64,000 nucleotides of DNA from Methylotenera sp. GTDB lineage: Bacteria; Pseudomonadota; Gammaproteobacteria; Burkholderiales; Methylophilaceae. The stretch lies in contig JAHRYP010000009.1 in NCBI GenBank assembly GCA_020622105.1, positions 26,615-90,614 on the forward strand, read 5' to 3'. Positions 37,638-47,967 of this stretch are shown here, one piece after another. Both the position numbers and the translations under genes were made by a program. Within the stretch, counting starts at the first letter, position 1, and every line of letters starts with the position of its first letter. The notes under the pieces are model-generated. The model saw nothing but the letters and a program-made list of their open reading frames with translations. It was not told where the DNA came from and did not search any database.

Positions 37638-38702
37638 TTAGTCATCGTTTTCATTGGTGATCTGTGATTTGAATTCTTCAGACAGCAGTAGTTGTGCGCC
37701 ACTGGTGACCACTTGATCATTTGCCTTCAAGTTGCCTTGATAGAACCAGCCGTTACCAATTTCAATGTCAGTCACAACTGGAATGCGGCTGAATTTGTCT
37801 TCTGCTGTTTTCTTGTAAACCCAGGATTTACCTGCATACCAGATAATGGCTGCATTAGGGATAATGACACCGTCGTTTACTTTGGCAGAGGTGCTTGTTA
37901 ATGCATTCACCTGCATACCTGCCCGCAATTCTTTCGTTTTGGCATGATAAAAATAAGTTTTACCTTGAATCGTAGCGCTGCTTGCCGGCGCGCGCGATAG
38001 GTATGATGCACGGATCGATTGCCCTGGTGCTGCTGTCGGCGCAATCATGATACTGCTGTTTTGCGCTGGTTCTGCTGCATCAAACGGGAGCGTGATTTGT
38101 ATCAGCACTTCTTGATTGGAAATCAGGTTTTGCAGTAATTCACTTTTTTCGATGTTAGTAGCATGTTGAGTCAGGGTTTCGCCCCACATTTGACGCATGC
38201 TGTCTGTAATACTTTTGGCGCTGGATTCAGCCGCAGCAATTTTTGCTTCATCGGCCTTGATGTTGGATCTGGCAGTTGCCACCACTTTATCCGAGATATT
38301 CTTGTCATCCTGATTGAGCGCCTGTAAACGGGCAAACTCACTTTTATTGTAAGTCAGAGCGGTGCGCAACACTTCAATATCCGCTTTGGCCGCCAGATAG
38401 CGCGAGCGCAGGTCGATAAGGTTATCGATACTGACCACAGTGCCATAACTGCTGACACTGGACTGATGCTTGCTAGCCTTTAACAGGCTGGTGGTGATTT
38501 CACTTTGCTGTTGGGTAGCAGCGCTGATGTTGATGACAGTCATACCTTGTTCAGTCACAACGCGATTTGGGGTTTCGATTTCTTCTTCTGTCTGCTGTGT
38601 CATGGCTTCAAATTCATCTTTGCCGTAAAACACGAGCACCCAGAATAGCACTACGATTAAAAATGCCTGTAAGCCAATGATGATAGTCAGTTTACGATTC
38701 AT
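37638..38702 (-). CDS. RND efflux periplasmic adaptor (membrane fusion protein)
   Basis: Connects the RND pump to the outer-membrane channel. N-terminal anchor helix about 5-25, a helical hairpin about 100-190 (heptads rich in Ala, Lys, Glu), lipoyl/beta-barrel halves before and after, and a C-terminal domain (GNGWFYQGNLKANDQVVTSGAQLL) typical of CusB-like adaptors. 354 residues. It lies between the TolC-like gene and the pump gene, in the usual CBA order. No metal-binding His/Met-rich extension is seen. Confidence 0.9.
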   Translation of the reverse strand: MNRKLTIIIGLQAFLIVVLFWVLVFYGKDEFEAMTQQTEEEIETPNRVVTEQGMTVINISAATQQQSEITTSLLKASKHQSSVSSYGTVVSIDNLIDLRSRYLAAKADIEVLRTALTYNKSEFARLQALNQDDKNISDKVVATARSNIKADEAKIAAAESSAKSITDSMRQMWGETLTQHATNIEKSELLQNLISNQEVLIQITLPFDAAEPAQNSSIMIAPTAAPGQSIRASYLSRAPASSATIQGKTYFYHAKTKELRAGMQVNALTSTSAKVNDGVIIPNAAIIWYAGKSWVYKKTAEDKFSRIPVVTDIEIGNGWFYQGNLKANDQVVTSGAQLLLSEEFKSQITNENDD

Positions 38703-38809
38703 TTTTATTATATTTCCATTGAACTTAAAAAGTGACGCCTGGCGTCTGCGGTTAATGTCATAATTTTTTAAGGCACACTTGTGTATTCGGGTGCTTATTT
38801 ATTCTATGT

Positions 38810-40252
38810 TTATCTTGTAATAGTCAGGTTTTCAATCTCTTCATTGGTGATAGCGCTGTCGGCCAATGGTGCCTGTATCGCATTTTCCAGATCGTTTACA
38901 CTGGCAGCCAACTGAGAGTTTGCCAGCGCAATTTGCTGCTCGGCGATGACTTCTTCCAGTTTGGCATAGGTGAGCTCCAGCCGGTCACTTTCACCGGCAC
39001 GTAGCCTGTTATCCATGCGTCTGGTATTGGCCTGCTGCTGCTGGTATAGATTTTTCTTGTTGTCCAGTAGCTGTATAGACTGTGTCAGTCTGGCATTTGC
39101 AACATTAACTTCAGAAATGACATTGGTCTGTAGCGCTTCAAATTGTTTTGCCTCAACTTCGCGTAATTGCGTTGCTTCTGCAATCGCTAATTTATTTTTA
39201 GTCAGAATGGTCATCAGGCTGGATAAACCCAGTGACCATACTTTGTCGCCAAACTCATAGGCATAGCCGGGGCTGATGACTAAGTCAGGATATTGTTTCG
39301 CAATTTCCAGTTTCAATTTGGCTTCTGCCACTGCATAGCGCTCAAGTGCAATGCGAATGTCGAGACGATTCAACAGTGCACGGCTCTGTAAATCTGGCGC
39401 GATTGGGTTAAACAACGTATTTTTATCTGCAATATTTGCAGTATCTGCTAATTGCATTTGTTCAACTTGGCTTAGCGATAATCCCAGATTGTTAGCCAGT
39501 CTGGCAAGTAACACCAAATGATTACGTTGCTTTGATTCCAGTTCAGTATTCAGTGTTTGCAGCTGAAGTTTAGCGCGGCTTAACTCAATGTTAGATGACT
39601 CTCCAAGATCGATACGCTTTTGGTAAATGGAAACGATGTCTTGTCGGTATGCCTGTTCTTTTGACATCAGTTTTATCTGCTGACGATTGGCTTGGTATTC
39701 GTTAAAAGTTTTTGTTACTTCATTGCGTAATTGCCAGGCCGCTTGTGCAATTCTAAGTTTGGCAGCTTCTGCAAGATGTTGCGCACTTTCAATGCGAATA
39801 TTACGTTTGTTTGCCGTTTCAATAGGTATTTCAATGCTTAAGCTATAAGCATGCGGGCTGATCTCTTCACTTGCATTATTACTTTTTGAATATTGGCCAC
39901 CGACAGTAGGCAGCCGCATTTCTGCCGCGGTACGTTTTGCGGCTTCTGCGCTGCGCCACTGTGCACGAGCGATATCTAAACTCGGGTTGAAGAACAGGGC
40001 GCAATAAATCAGGTCATCTAATTTCCATTGCTGAATCGGCAACTGTGCAGATGTATAGCCGTTGTTGATCAGGTATTGATGGAATTGATCATTATCAGCG
40101 CGTCTATTGGCAATCTTTTGAGCAAGTGCTGTGGTATCGATTGGCTTGGCAATATATTCCTGGAATCCGCAGGCAGTAATGCTTAGGTACAGCAGCGAAA
40201 GCAGAGCGACTTTAGGCCTTGCCACTGGATATGAATAGGCAGAGTTACTCAA
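38810..40252 (-). CDS. TolC-family outer membrane efflux lipoprotein
   Basis: Outer-membrane channel of the RND system. A lipobox SITAC at about residues 24-28 after a hydrophobic stretch predicts a lipoprotein; long alpha-helical repeats about 90-290 and 300-460 with the family's RLDIRIALERYAVAEAKL and Y-E-G-like motifs follow. 480 residues is normal. First gene of the three-gene efflux operon. Confidence 0.9.
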   Translation of the reverse strand: MSNSAYSYPVARPKVALLSLLYLSITACGFQEYIAKPIDTTALAQKIANRRADNDQFHQYLINNGYTSAQLPIQQWKLDDLIYCALFFNPSLDIARAQWRSAEAAKRTAAEMRLPTVGGQYSKSNNASEEISPHAYSLSIEIPIETANKRNIRIESAQHLAEAAKLRIAQAAWQLRNEVTKTFNEYQANRQQIKLMSKEQAYRQDIVSIYQKRIDLGESSNIELSRAKLQLQTLNTELESKQRNHLVLLARLANNLGLSLSQVEQMQLADTANIADKNTLFNPIAPDLQSRALLNRLDIRIALERYAVAEAKLKLEIAKQYPDLVISPGYAYEFGDKVWSLGLSSLMTILTKNKLAIAEATQLREVEAKQFEALQTNVISEVNVANARLTQSIQLLDNKKNLYQQQQANTRRMDNRLRAGESDRLELTYAKLEEVIAEQQIALANSQLAASVNDLENAIQAPLADSAITNEEIENLTITR

Positions 40253-40293
40253 GATGATTAATCAAGCTTGCTGGTAATTTAGGAAGGTTGTAT

Positions 40294-40542
40294 TTAATTA
40301 ACGATTTCAGCGTGCACAGCATTTAATGCATCCTGCAGTGTTTCTTCGCTGAGGCTATTGATGGATGTTGCAAGTAAATCTGCCGCTTCTACAGCCGAAA
40401 TTGGCAGCTCATGGCTATCCATTTCTGCAATGAAGCCGGCAGCAACACCTGCAATTTTGAGTAAAGCCTGTCTTTCACGCATCAGAAGTTCTAATTCTGC
40501 ACGCAGCATGTTAATTTCATTTTGGTTAATTGTGTTTGGCAT
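40294..40542 (-). CDS. Small helical protein of unknown function
   Basis: An 82-residue protein. It looks entirely helical, with a heptad-like N-terminal half (LRAELELLMRERQALLKIAG) and an acidic, alanine-rich C-terminal half. No Cys pair, signal peptide or membrane segment. It lies 41 bases before the efflux operon on the same strand, so it might be its first gene. The composition is coding-like, but I recognise no family. Confidence 0.55.
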   Translation of the reverse strand: MPNTINQNEINMLRAELELLMRERQALLKIAGVAAGFIAEMDSHELPISAVEAADLLATSINSLSEETLQDALNAVHAEIVN

Positions 40543-40782
40543 GATGATCAGCTTTTAATTTTAATTGGGTCTAAAGGATTGAGTGTTATTCTCGCACAAT
40601 CATTAGCGGCACTGCTATATTTTCAGCAATCTATAACGATTGAACAGCTAAGTCGATTAAATAATGTGTCAGCAATGAATAATTTCCAGCTTTTTTATTT
40701 TATGTCTTTTCTGAATGTGAAAACTTGAGATACAATAACGAATTATCTGAACGGCTGATGTTTTGTAAGCCGTACACTACCT

Positions 40783-40867
40783 GCGAAAGTGGCGGAATTG
40801 GTAGACGCACTGGATTTAGGTTCCAGCGCCGCAAGGCGTGAGAGTTCGAGTCTCTCCTTTCGCACCA
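40783..40867 (+). tRNA. tRNA-Leu (anticodon TAG)
   Basis: An 85-base class II tRNA: acceptor arm GCGAAAG / CTTTCGC, GGTAGACGC D-loop, anticodon loop TTTAGGT, long variable arm CGCCGCAAGGCG, TTCGAGTCTC T-arm, encoded ACCA end. Confidence 0.97.
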
Positions 40868-40972
40868 ACTTTACTTTAAATAGCATGTCATCAAGATGGC
40901 TTTTCTAGAAATATGATTTTCTAGGTGCATCTGTATCATGACGTGCGGTTAAAAAAATTTAGGAACTACAGC

Positions 40973-42277
40973 ATGGCTCTGAATGTTGAAACCCTCGGCA
41001 ACCTCGAACGCAGAATCACTATCAGCGTTCCGCTTCAGCCACTTGAGGCACAGATCAAACAACGATTAAACCAAATTTCACGTACGGCTAAATTTGCTGG
41101 TTTTAGACCAGGTAAAGCGCCAATGGGTTTGGTGAGTCAGCATTACGGCAGTCAAGTGCGTGATGAAGTTTACTCAGGCGCGGTTGAAAAAAGTTTTGGT
41201 GATGCAGTTGAAGAAAACAAATTGCGTGTTGCAGGTTTTCCAAACATTGAACACAAACCTTTCGATGCTGCTTCAGAAGTACTAGAGTACACAGCTACCT
41301 TTGAAATTTTCCCTGAAGTAGCTATCGGCGACTTGTCTAAAGTGAAAATCGAGCGCCCAGTGACTGAAATCTCTGATGCTGATGTTAAAAAAACATTGGA
41401 TGTGCTGGTTAAGCAGCGCGTAAGTTACGAGCCAGTTAAACGTGCCGCTAAAAAAGGTGATCGTATTAATGTTACCTTGAAAGCATACATGGATGGCCAG
41501 GAAGTTGAATCAACTGGCGAAGCTGGTATTGATCTGGTGATTGGTGAAGGTGGTCGCGTAGCTACGTTTGATGATGAATTAATCGGCGGTAAAACAGGCG
41601 CAAGCAAAAAGTTCGATATTACTTACCCAGAAGACTATGAGTCTGCACAGATTGCTGGTAAAACAGTGGGTTATGAGGTTACTTTTAACAGTGTATCTCA
41701 ACCTAAATATCCTGAAATTGATGCTGAATTTGCGAAAAGCCTAGGCATTGAAGACGGCGATGTTGAGAAGATGAAAGCTGAAATCACAGAAAGCCTGAAG
41801 CAAGAAGTTGCTAAGCGTGTAAGTGCTAAATTGAAAGAACAGGTTTTCCAGGCATTGGCTGATAACTCAGAGTTCGATATTCCACGTGCAATTCTGGAAG
41901 TTGAAATCAACCGCATGATGCAAACTACTGAGCAAAACCTCAAGCAACGTGGTGCCGATATGTCTAACATCAGACTTGAGCCATCAATGTTTGAAGATCA
42001 AGCTAAACGCAGCAGCAAATTGCGTTTACTGCTTGGTGAGTTGATCAATAAAAACGGTTTGCATGCAAATGCTGATCAGGTACGTGCAATGGTTGACGTG
42101 TTCTCACAAAGCTTTGAGCGTCCTGCAGATGTAGTGACCTGGTACTATGCTGATCCAAAACGTTTGGATGAGCCAGCAGCTTTAGCTACTGAAGAGAATG
42201 CTGTGAGCTGGGTGCTTACACAAGCTAAGGTAACTGATAAAAAAGTTAAGTTTGACGATTTAATGGGAACTGCCTAA
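40973..42277 (+). CDS. tig: Trigger factor
   Basis: Ribosome-bound chaperone with peptidyl-prolyl isomerase activity. N-terminal ribosome-binding segment [12 protein letters not shown] at about 44-55 (the GFRxGKxP signature), FKBP-like middle domain about 150-240, then the helical C-terminal arms. The track starts 48 bases upstream; ATG at 40973 follows AGGAAC and starts with the family's usual sequence, giving 434 residues. It overlaps clpP by one base. Gene order tRNA-Leu-tig-clpP-clpX-lon-hupB is standard. Confidence 0.96.
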   Translation: MALNVETLGNLERRITISVPLQPLEAQIKQRLNQISRTAKFAGFRPGKAPMGLVSQHYGSQVRDEVYSGAVEKSFGDAVEENKLRVAGFPNIEHKPFDAASEVLEYTATFEIFPEVAIGDLSKVKIERPVTEISDADVKKTLDVLVKQRVSYEPVKRAAKKGDRINVTLKAYMDGQEVESTGEAGIDLVIGEGGRVATFDDELIGGKTGASKKFDITYPEDYESAQIAGKTVGYEVTFNSVSQPKYPEIDAEFAKSLGIEDGDVEKMKAEITESLKQEVAKRVSAKLKEQVFQALADNSEFDIPRAILEVEINRMMQTTEQNLKQRGADMSNIRLEPSMFEDQAKRSSKLRLLLGELINKNGLHANADQVRAMVDVFSQSFERPADVVTWYYADPKRLDEPAALATEENAVSWVLTQAKVTDKKVKFDDLMGTA

Positions 42278-42921
42278 TGAATATAATGCCGCAACCGCAA
42301 TCTCAGTTTGATCTAGCACCAAGTGGGCTGGGTTACATCCCAATGGTGGTTGAGCAGAGTGGTCGCGGCGAGCGTTCATATGATATTTACTCACGCTTGC
42401 TCAAAGAGCGTGTAGTATTTCTGGTTGGTCCGGTAAATGATATATCTGCAAACCTGGTGGTAGCGCAACTATTGTTTTTGGAAGCTGAAAATCCGGATAA
42501 AGATATCTATTTGTATATCAATTCTCCTGGTGGTTCTGTGACTGCCGGCATGTCAATCTACGACACCATGCAGTTTATTAAACCTGATGTAAGTACTTTA
42601 TGTATTGGACAGGCGGCGAGCATGGGTGCTTTTCTGTTAGCAGCCGGTGCGAAGGAAAAGCGTTTTAGTTTACCTAACTCACGCATCATGATTCACCAGC
42701 CTTCAGGCGGCTTCCAAGGTCAATCTTCTGACATTGAAATCCACGCAAAAGAAATTCTCTACTTGCGTTCAAAACTAAACGATATCTTGGCCTATCATAC
42801 TGGTAGAACAGCTGAAGAAATTGATCGTGACACCGAGCGCGATAACTTCATGAGTGCTGAGCAATCAGTTGCTTACGGCATGATTGATAAAGTGATCGGT
42901 AGCCGCATCGAAGCTGCATAA
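42277..42921 (+). CDS. clpP: ATP-dependent Clp protease proteolytic subunit
   Basis: Serine peptidase ring of the ClpXP machine. Catalytic Ser in GQAASMGAF and His in MIHQPSGG are intact; 214 residues. TAATG overlap with tig suggests coupling. Confidence 0.98.
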   Translation: MNIMPQPQSQFDLAPSGLGYIPMVVEQSGRGERSYDIYSRLLKERVVFLVGPVNDISANLVVAQLLFLEAENPDKDIYLYINSPGGSVTAGMSIYDTMQFIKPDVSTLCIGQAASMGAFLLAAGAKEKRFSLPNSRIMIHQPSGGFQGQSSDIEIHAKEILYLRSKLNDILAYHTGRTAEEIDRDTERDNFMSAEQSVAYGMIDKVIGSRIEAA

Positions 42922-42930
42922 TTGCATAAA

Positions 42931-42995
42931 TTACTATATTAATAGTATAGTAAGTGCATCTAATTTGTAGAATAGCCTAATTCACTTAGGCTATT
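42931..42995. other. Two tandem hairpins between clpP and clpX
   Basis: Hairpin TTACTATA / TATAGTAA (42931-42953), then AATAGCCTAA / TTAGGCTATT with a five-base loop (42971-42995). The second resembles a terminator stem without a U-run. They may moderate clpX expression or mark an RNA-processing site. Confidence 0.5.
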
Positions 42996-43026
42996 TGGCG
43001 CAAAAAAACTTAATAGGACTACATTC

Positions 43027-44307
43027 ATGGCCACTAAAGCCGACGACGATAAATTACTTTATTGCTCTTTCTGTGGCAAAAGCCAACACGAAGTTAAAAA
43101 GTTAATTGCTGGGCCTTCCGTATTCATTTGTAATGAGTGTGTTGATTTATGCAATGACATCATCAAGGAAGAAGTGCTAAGTTCAGATGGACTAAAATCT
43201 ACTGAAGCCAATCTGCCCACACCTCAGGAAATCTGCAAAATACTGGATCAATATGTGATTGGCCAGACGCAAGCCAAGAAAAATCTGGCGGTAGCGGTAT
43301 ATAACCACTATAAGCGTTTGGGTCATAACAATTTGTCTAATGGCGGTCAAAAAGATGAAGTGGAAATTGCAAAAAGCAATATTCTGCTGATAGGGCCAAC
43401 CGGTTCAGGTAAAACCTTGCTGGCACAAACGTTGGCAAGGCTGCTGGACGTGCCGTTCGTCATGGCGGATGCCACTACATTGACCGAGGCTGGTTATGTG
43501 GGTGAAGACGTTGAAAACATCATGCAGAAGCTATTGCAGAAGTGCGATTACGATATTGAGAAAGCACAGCGCGGCATTGTTTATATTGATGAAGTGGATA
43601 AAATTTCACGTAAATCAGACAATCCTTCAATTACCCGTGACGTATCTGGTGAAGGCGTGCAGCAGGCATTGCTCAAACTGATCGAAGGTACTGTAGCTTC
43701 AATTCCACCTCAAGGCGGCCGCAAACATCCTAACCAGGAATTTGTTCAGCTTGATACCACCAATATTCTGTTCATTTGCGGCGGTGCATTTGATGGTCTG
43801 GAAAAAGTCATTCGCTTGCGTTCAGAAAAAGGCGGCATCGGTTTTGGTGCTGAAGTGAAAAGTAAGGTGGATGCTCGTGAAGTAGGTGCAGTGCTGAAAG
43901 ATGTCGAGCCTGAAGATTTAATTAAGTTTGGTTTGATTCCTGAGTTTATCGGTCGTTTGCCTGTAGTTGCCACGCTGGAGTCTCTTGATGAAGCTGCGCT
44001 GATGACGATTCTGACTGAACCTAAAAATGCGCTGACTAAACAGTATATCAAGCTGTTTAAAATGGAAGGCGTAGACTTGGAGTTCAGGGAGTCTGCGTTA
44101 CTGCTGATTGCGAAAAAGGCTTTAGAACGTAAAACCGGTGCGCGTGGTTTGAGATCAATTATGGAACACTCTCTGCTCGAAATTATGTATGAGCTGCCAT
44201 CTTTGAAAAATTTAAGCAAAGTAGTAGTAGATGAAGGTGTTATCCGTGGTGATACGCCGCCTATTTTGATTTATGAAGATAAGCCGGCAGAAGAGGCTGC
44301 AGGTTAA
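43027..44307 (+). CDS. clpX: ATP-dependent Clp protease ATP-binding subunit ClpX
   Basis: AAA+ unfoldase partner of ClpP. N-terminal zinc domain with CSFCGKS and CNECVDLC, Walker A GPTGSGKT, Walker [11 protein letters not shown], pore GYVGEDVE, and the IGF-type ClpP loop in GGIGFGAEV. 426 residues. Followed by a terminator. Confidence 0.98.
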   Translation: MATKADDDKLLYCSFCGKSQHEVKKLIAGPSVFICNECVDLCNDIIKEEVLSSDGLKSTEANLPTPQEICKILDQYVIGQTQAKKNLAVAVYNHYKRLGHNNLSNGGQKDEVEIAKSNILLIGPTGSGKTLLAQTLARLLDVPFVMADATTLTEAGYVGEDVENIMQKLLQKCDYDIEKAQRGIVYIDEVDKISRKSDNPSITRDVSGEGVQQALLKLIEGTVASIPPQGGRKHPNQEFVQLDTTNILFICGGAFDGLEKVIRLRSEKGGIGFGAEVKSKVDAREVGAVLKDVEPEDLIKFGLIPEFIGRLPVVATLESLDEAALMTILTEPKNALTKQYIKLFKMEGVDLEFRESALLLIAKKALERKTGARGLRSIMEHSLLEIMYELPSLKNLSKVVVDEGVIRGDTPPILIYEDKPAEEAAG

Positions 44308-44343
44308 GCATCTTTATTAATTAATATATCTCTAATGTCAAAA

Positions 44344-44384
44344 ATTAGCCCAGCAAACTTTTAGTTTTGTTGGGCTAAATTTTT
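44344..44384 (+). terminator. Rho-independent terminator after clpX
   Basis: Long stem TTAGCCCAGCAAA / TTTGTTGGGCTAA followed by ATTTTT. It separates the tig-clpP-clpX unit from lon. Confidence 0.9.
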
Positions 44385-44516
44385 ATGTTTGTCACCACTA
44401 AAGCTTTCAATCGTCTATTTCTCACTAGACTATTTTCATTTTCTACATAAATTTCGTTAATTTTCTTATAAATTTATTTTTAAGACACTAAATTGGTGCT
44501 TAAATATCAACTAGCA

Positions 44517-44544
44517 CTTGAACTCATAAGAATTAACCCCATCA
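44517..44544 (+). promoter_or_regulatory. Predicted heat-shock (sigma-32) promoter of lon
   Basis: CTTGAA, a 14-base spacer and CCCCATCA match the RpoH consensus (CTTGAA, 11-15 bases, CCCCATnT) well. The predicted start is about 50 bases before the lon ATG. Lon is a known heat-shock gene in many proteobacteria. Confidence 0.8.
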
Positions 44545-44598
44545 ACAGCTATATAAGTGTTTATTACTTATTTTTAGCTTAATTTTGGAAGTCTACAC

Positions 44599-47055
44599 AT
44601 GGCACAATTATTACCTTCATATAGTCCAGATAGCGGTTTGTTACCGCTACTGCCGTTGCGTGATGTCGTTGTATATCCGCATCTGGTAATCCCTCTTTTT
44701 GTTGGACGCACAAAATCCGTCAAGGCACTTGAACTTGCGTCAGAAGGCAATAAGCAGATTCTATTGGTTGCGCAGAAATCTGCCAGCAAAGACGATCCGG
44801 AAGCGAGCGATTTGCATGAAGTGGGTACGATAGCAACTGTACTGCAAATGCTGAAGCTGCCAGATGGCACAGTCAAGGTGCTGGTTGAAGGCGTGCAGCG
44901 CGCAAAAATCAGTGAGTTTACCGAGACGGAAGAGTGCTTCGCAGCACGTCCTGAGCTCGTTGCAGATTCTGAAACTGATGTAGAAATACAGGCATTAATG
45001 CGCACGGTATTTGCGCAGTTTGATCAGTATGTCAAATTGAATAAAAAAATTCCGCCGGAAATTTTGACTTCACTGGCTACTATAGATGAAGCCGGGCGTC
45101 TGGCTGATACGATTGCCGCACATTTGACACTCAAACTTGAAGAAAAACAAAAAATTCTTGAAATGTTTGACGTTGCCGAGCGTCTGGAGCATCTGTTACG
45201 CCTGATGGAAGGCGAAATTGATATCTTGCAGGTTGAAACGTAACTGTGGCCGCGTTAAGCGCCGATGGAGAAAACCCAGCGCGAGTATTATTTGAATGAA
45301 CAAGTAAAAGCTATCCAGAAAGAGTTAGGCGAGCATGATGAAAACGCCGAGATGGATGAGCTTGAGAAACGTATTGAAGAAGCCAAACTGCCTAAAGATG
45401 CGCAGGCTAAGGTTACTAGTGAGCTGAAAAAATTGAAACTGATGTCACCGATGTCAGCAGAGGCCTCAGTAGTACGTAATTATATTGATACCCTGATTAG
45501 CTTGCCGTGGAATAAAAAAACCAGAATCAGCAAGAATCTGGCCAAGGCTGAGGCTGTGCTCGATGATGACCATTATGGTCTGGAAAAGGTTAAAGAGCGT
45601 ATTGTCGAGTACCTTGCGGTGCAGCAACGTGTGGATAAAATCAAAGCGCCAATCTTGTGTCTGGTAGGGCCTCCTGGTGTAGGTAAAACTTCACTTGGCC
45701 AAAGTATTGCCAAAGCCATTAACCGTAAATTTGTGCGTATGGCTTTGGGCGGTGTGCGCGATGAGTCTGAAATCCGTGGTCATAGACGTACTTATATTGG
45801 CTCAATGCCCGGCAAGATCTTGCAAAGTATGTCTAAAGTCGGCGTTAAAAATCCGCTGTTCCTGCTGGATGAGGTCGATAAGCTAGGCCAAGACTTTAGA
45901 GGCGACCCTTCATCAGCATTGCTGGAGGTATTAGACCCGGAACAGAATCATACGTTTGTCGACCACTATGTCGAGGTTGAGTATGACTTGTCTGATGTGA
46001 TTTTTGTGGCAACTGCCAACTCAATGAATATTCCTGCACCTTTGCTGGATCGTATGGAAATTATCAATCTATCTGGATATACAGAAGATGAAAAAGTCAA
46101 CATTGCAATGCGTTATCTGTTGCCTAAGCAGTTGAAGTCACATGGCTTGAAAGATGATGAATTGCATGTGTCTGAGGCGGCGGTACGCGATATTGTACGT
46201 TATTACACCCGTGAGGCTGGCGTTCGTAGACTGGAGCAGGAAGTTGCCAAAGTGTGCAGAAAAGTTGTTAAAGAGTTGCTCACGGCCAAAGCGAAGAAGG
46301 CTGCAGCAGCGCCTAAGAAAATTAACGTTACACCCAAGAACCTTGATAAGTATCTGGGTGTGCAGCGTTACGATTATGGCGTTGCCGCAAAAGAGAATCA
46401 GGTTGGCCAGGTTACAGGTCTCGCTTGGACGTCAGTTGGCGGCGAGCTGTTAACGATTGAAGCGGTGTTGCTGCCAGGTAAAGGTAAAACCACTACTACT
46501 GGTAAGCTCGGTGATGTCATGAAAGAATCTACGCAGGCAGCGATGAGCGTAGTTAGAAGCCGCGCACAGCGTTTAGGTATCGCTAACAACTTCTATGAAG
46601 AGAATGATATTCATATTCACTTCCCTGAAGGAGCTACGCCTAAGGATGGCCCGAGTGCCGGTATTGCGATTACTACCGCTCTGGTTTCAATTTTGACAGG
46701 CATTCCTGTGCGTGCAGATGTTGCAATGACTGGTGAAATTACGCTGAGAGGCGAAGTATTGCCTATCGGCGGTTTGAAAGAAAAACTGCTGGCAGCGCAC
46801 CGTGGCGGCATTAAAACAGTATTGATTCCGCAGCAAAACGTCAAGGATCTGACCGATGTGCCGGAGAACATTAAAAACCATCTGGATATTCATCCGGTAA
46901 AATGGATTGATGACGTGTTGGCATTAGCTTTGGCTTCAGTGCCGGTGCCTTTGCCGGAAGCTGCAGATGTTAATGAAAATCCTGTAAAAGAGGTTCAACT
47001 TGCTGATAATTCTCAGGAAACACAGTCCACGTCATTAGACGCTATAAAACATTAA
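44599..47055 (+). CDS. lon: ATP-dependent protease Lon (interrupted by two nearby indels)
   Basis: Degrades misfolded and regulatory proteins. N domain ([14 protein letters not shown]), Walker A GPPGVGKT about residue 357, and the Ser-Lys protease domain with PKDGPSAG (catalytic Ser about 686) are all intact; 818 codons. The track shows two same-frame ORFs, 44599-45243 and 45265-47055. Between them the text reads R-N-C-G-R-V-K-R in another frame, as expected for the conserved linker, so two bases are missing in the A run at 45236-45238 and one at about 45262; together they restore the frame. I infer two sequencing deletions. Preceded by a sigma-32-type promoter. Confidence 0.93.
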
Positions 47056-47087
47056 TAAAATAAGTGCTGATATCGGTCTATAAAGGC

Positions 47088-47117
47088 TTGACACGGCCTT
47101 TGTAGGCTTGATATAAA
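47088..47117 (+). promoter_or_regulatory. Predicted sigma-70 promoter of hupB
   Basis: Consensus TTGACA (47088-47093), 18-base spacer and TATAAA (47112-47117), giving a leader of about 65 bases to the GTG start of the HU gene. Confidence 0.75.
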
Positions 47118-47190
47118 GACAATGCGAGGATCGTTCCTCATAGAAATTACCGTTGTTTTTCTTTAATAAACCTTAATAAGGGGATTACAC

Positions 47191-47463
47191 GTGAATAAAT
47201 CAGAACTAATTGATCAAGTTGCAAGTGCTGCAGGTATTTCTAAAGCTGCTGCAGGTCGTGCATTAGATGCAACAACTGCTGCAGTGACAAAAGCGTTAAA
47301 AAAGGGTGATCTTGTAACATTAATCGGCTTTGGCACTTTTTACGTAGGTAAACGTGAGGCTCGTAACGGTCGCAATCCTCGCACGGGTGAAACAATCAAG
47401 ATCAAAGCTGCTAATTCTCCTAAATTTAGGGCTGGTAAAGCGCTCAAAGATGCTGTAAACTAG
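47191..47463 (+). CDS. hupB: DNA-binding protein HU-beta
   Basis: Small histone-like nucleoid protein of 90 residues. [10 protein letters not shown] start, [22 protein letters not shown] arm region with the intercalating proline, and [13 protein letters not shown] end are typical. It starts with GTG, preceded by AAGGGG. Gene order lon-hupB-tRNA-ppiD is conserved in proteobacteria. Confidence 0.97.
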   Translation: MNKSELIDQVASAAGISKAAAGRALDATTAAVTKALKKGDLVTLIGFGTFYVGKREARNGRNPRTGETIKIKAANSPKFRAGKALKDAVN

Positions 47464-47482
47464 CGTTTTCGTTGGTTGAGCA

Positions 47483-47558
47483 GGGTGCTTAGCTCAGTTG
47501 GTAGAGCGTCGCCCTTACAAGGCGAATGTCAGCGGTTCGACCCCGTTAGCACCCACCA
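47483..47558 (+). tRNA. tRNA-Val (anticodon TAC)
   Basis: A 76-base cloverleaf: acceptor GGGTGCT / AGCACCC, D-arm AGCTCAGTTGGTAGAGC, anticodon stem-loop GCCCTTACAAGGC with TAC, T-arm GGTTCGACCCC, encoded ACCA. Confidence 0.97.
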
Positions 47559-47678
47559 AAAACCGACGATAATGTTAAGTGACTAAGCCGTTTCTAATTT
47601 ATTAAATTTAGAGTGCTGGTAGTTTAAGCACTCTTTATTTTGTAAAAAATATCTATGATATAGAAACGCAGATTTTAT

Positions 47679-47755
47679 GGAGTGGTAGTTCAGTTGGTTA
47701 GAATACCGGCCTGTCACGCCGGGGGTCGCGGGTTCGAGTCCCGTCCACTCCGCCA
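47679..47755 (+). tRNA. tRNA-Asp (anticodon GTC)
   Basis: A 77-base cloverleaf: acceptor GGAGTGG / CCACTCC, anticodon stem-loop CCGGCCTGTCACGCCGG with GTC, T-arm GGGTTCGAGTCCC, encoded GCCA. Confidence 0.97.
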
Positions 47756-47756
47756 A

Positions 47757-47792
47757 ATAAAAAAAGCGAGTCTTAGGACTCGCTTTTTTTAT
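47757..47792. terminator. Rho-independent terminator after tRNA-Asp
   Basis: Stem AAAAAAGCGAGTC / GACTCGCTTTTTT with a four-base loop, followed by more T. Ends the hupB-tRNA unit. Confidence 0.9.
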
Positions 47793-47967
47793 TTCTACTT
47801 TATGTTTACTTCGCATCAAAAGAACTGATTCCGTTTGTACTGTGTCATACACAGTTACTGCATATCTAGCCTGTAACTGTGATATATTAATGCGGTTTTG
47901 GTTGGTACTTGTTTCGTGCAAGTTCGACAATGTTTTACTTATCAGTGAAAATTTAAAAGAGAGTTTT

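Noticed and set aside
42931-42995. Terminator between clpP and clpX
   Set aside because: Good stems but no T run; listed only as hairpins.
44308-44598. Possible small gene in the clpX-lon gap
   Set aside because: Only a terminator and a heat-shock promoter are visible; no ORF of substance.
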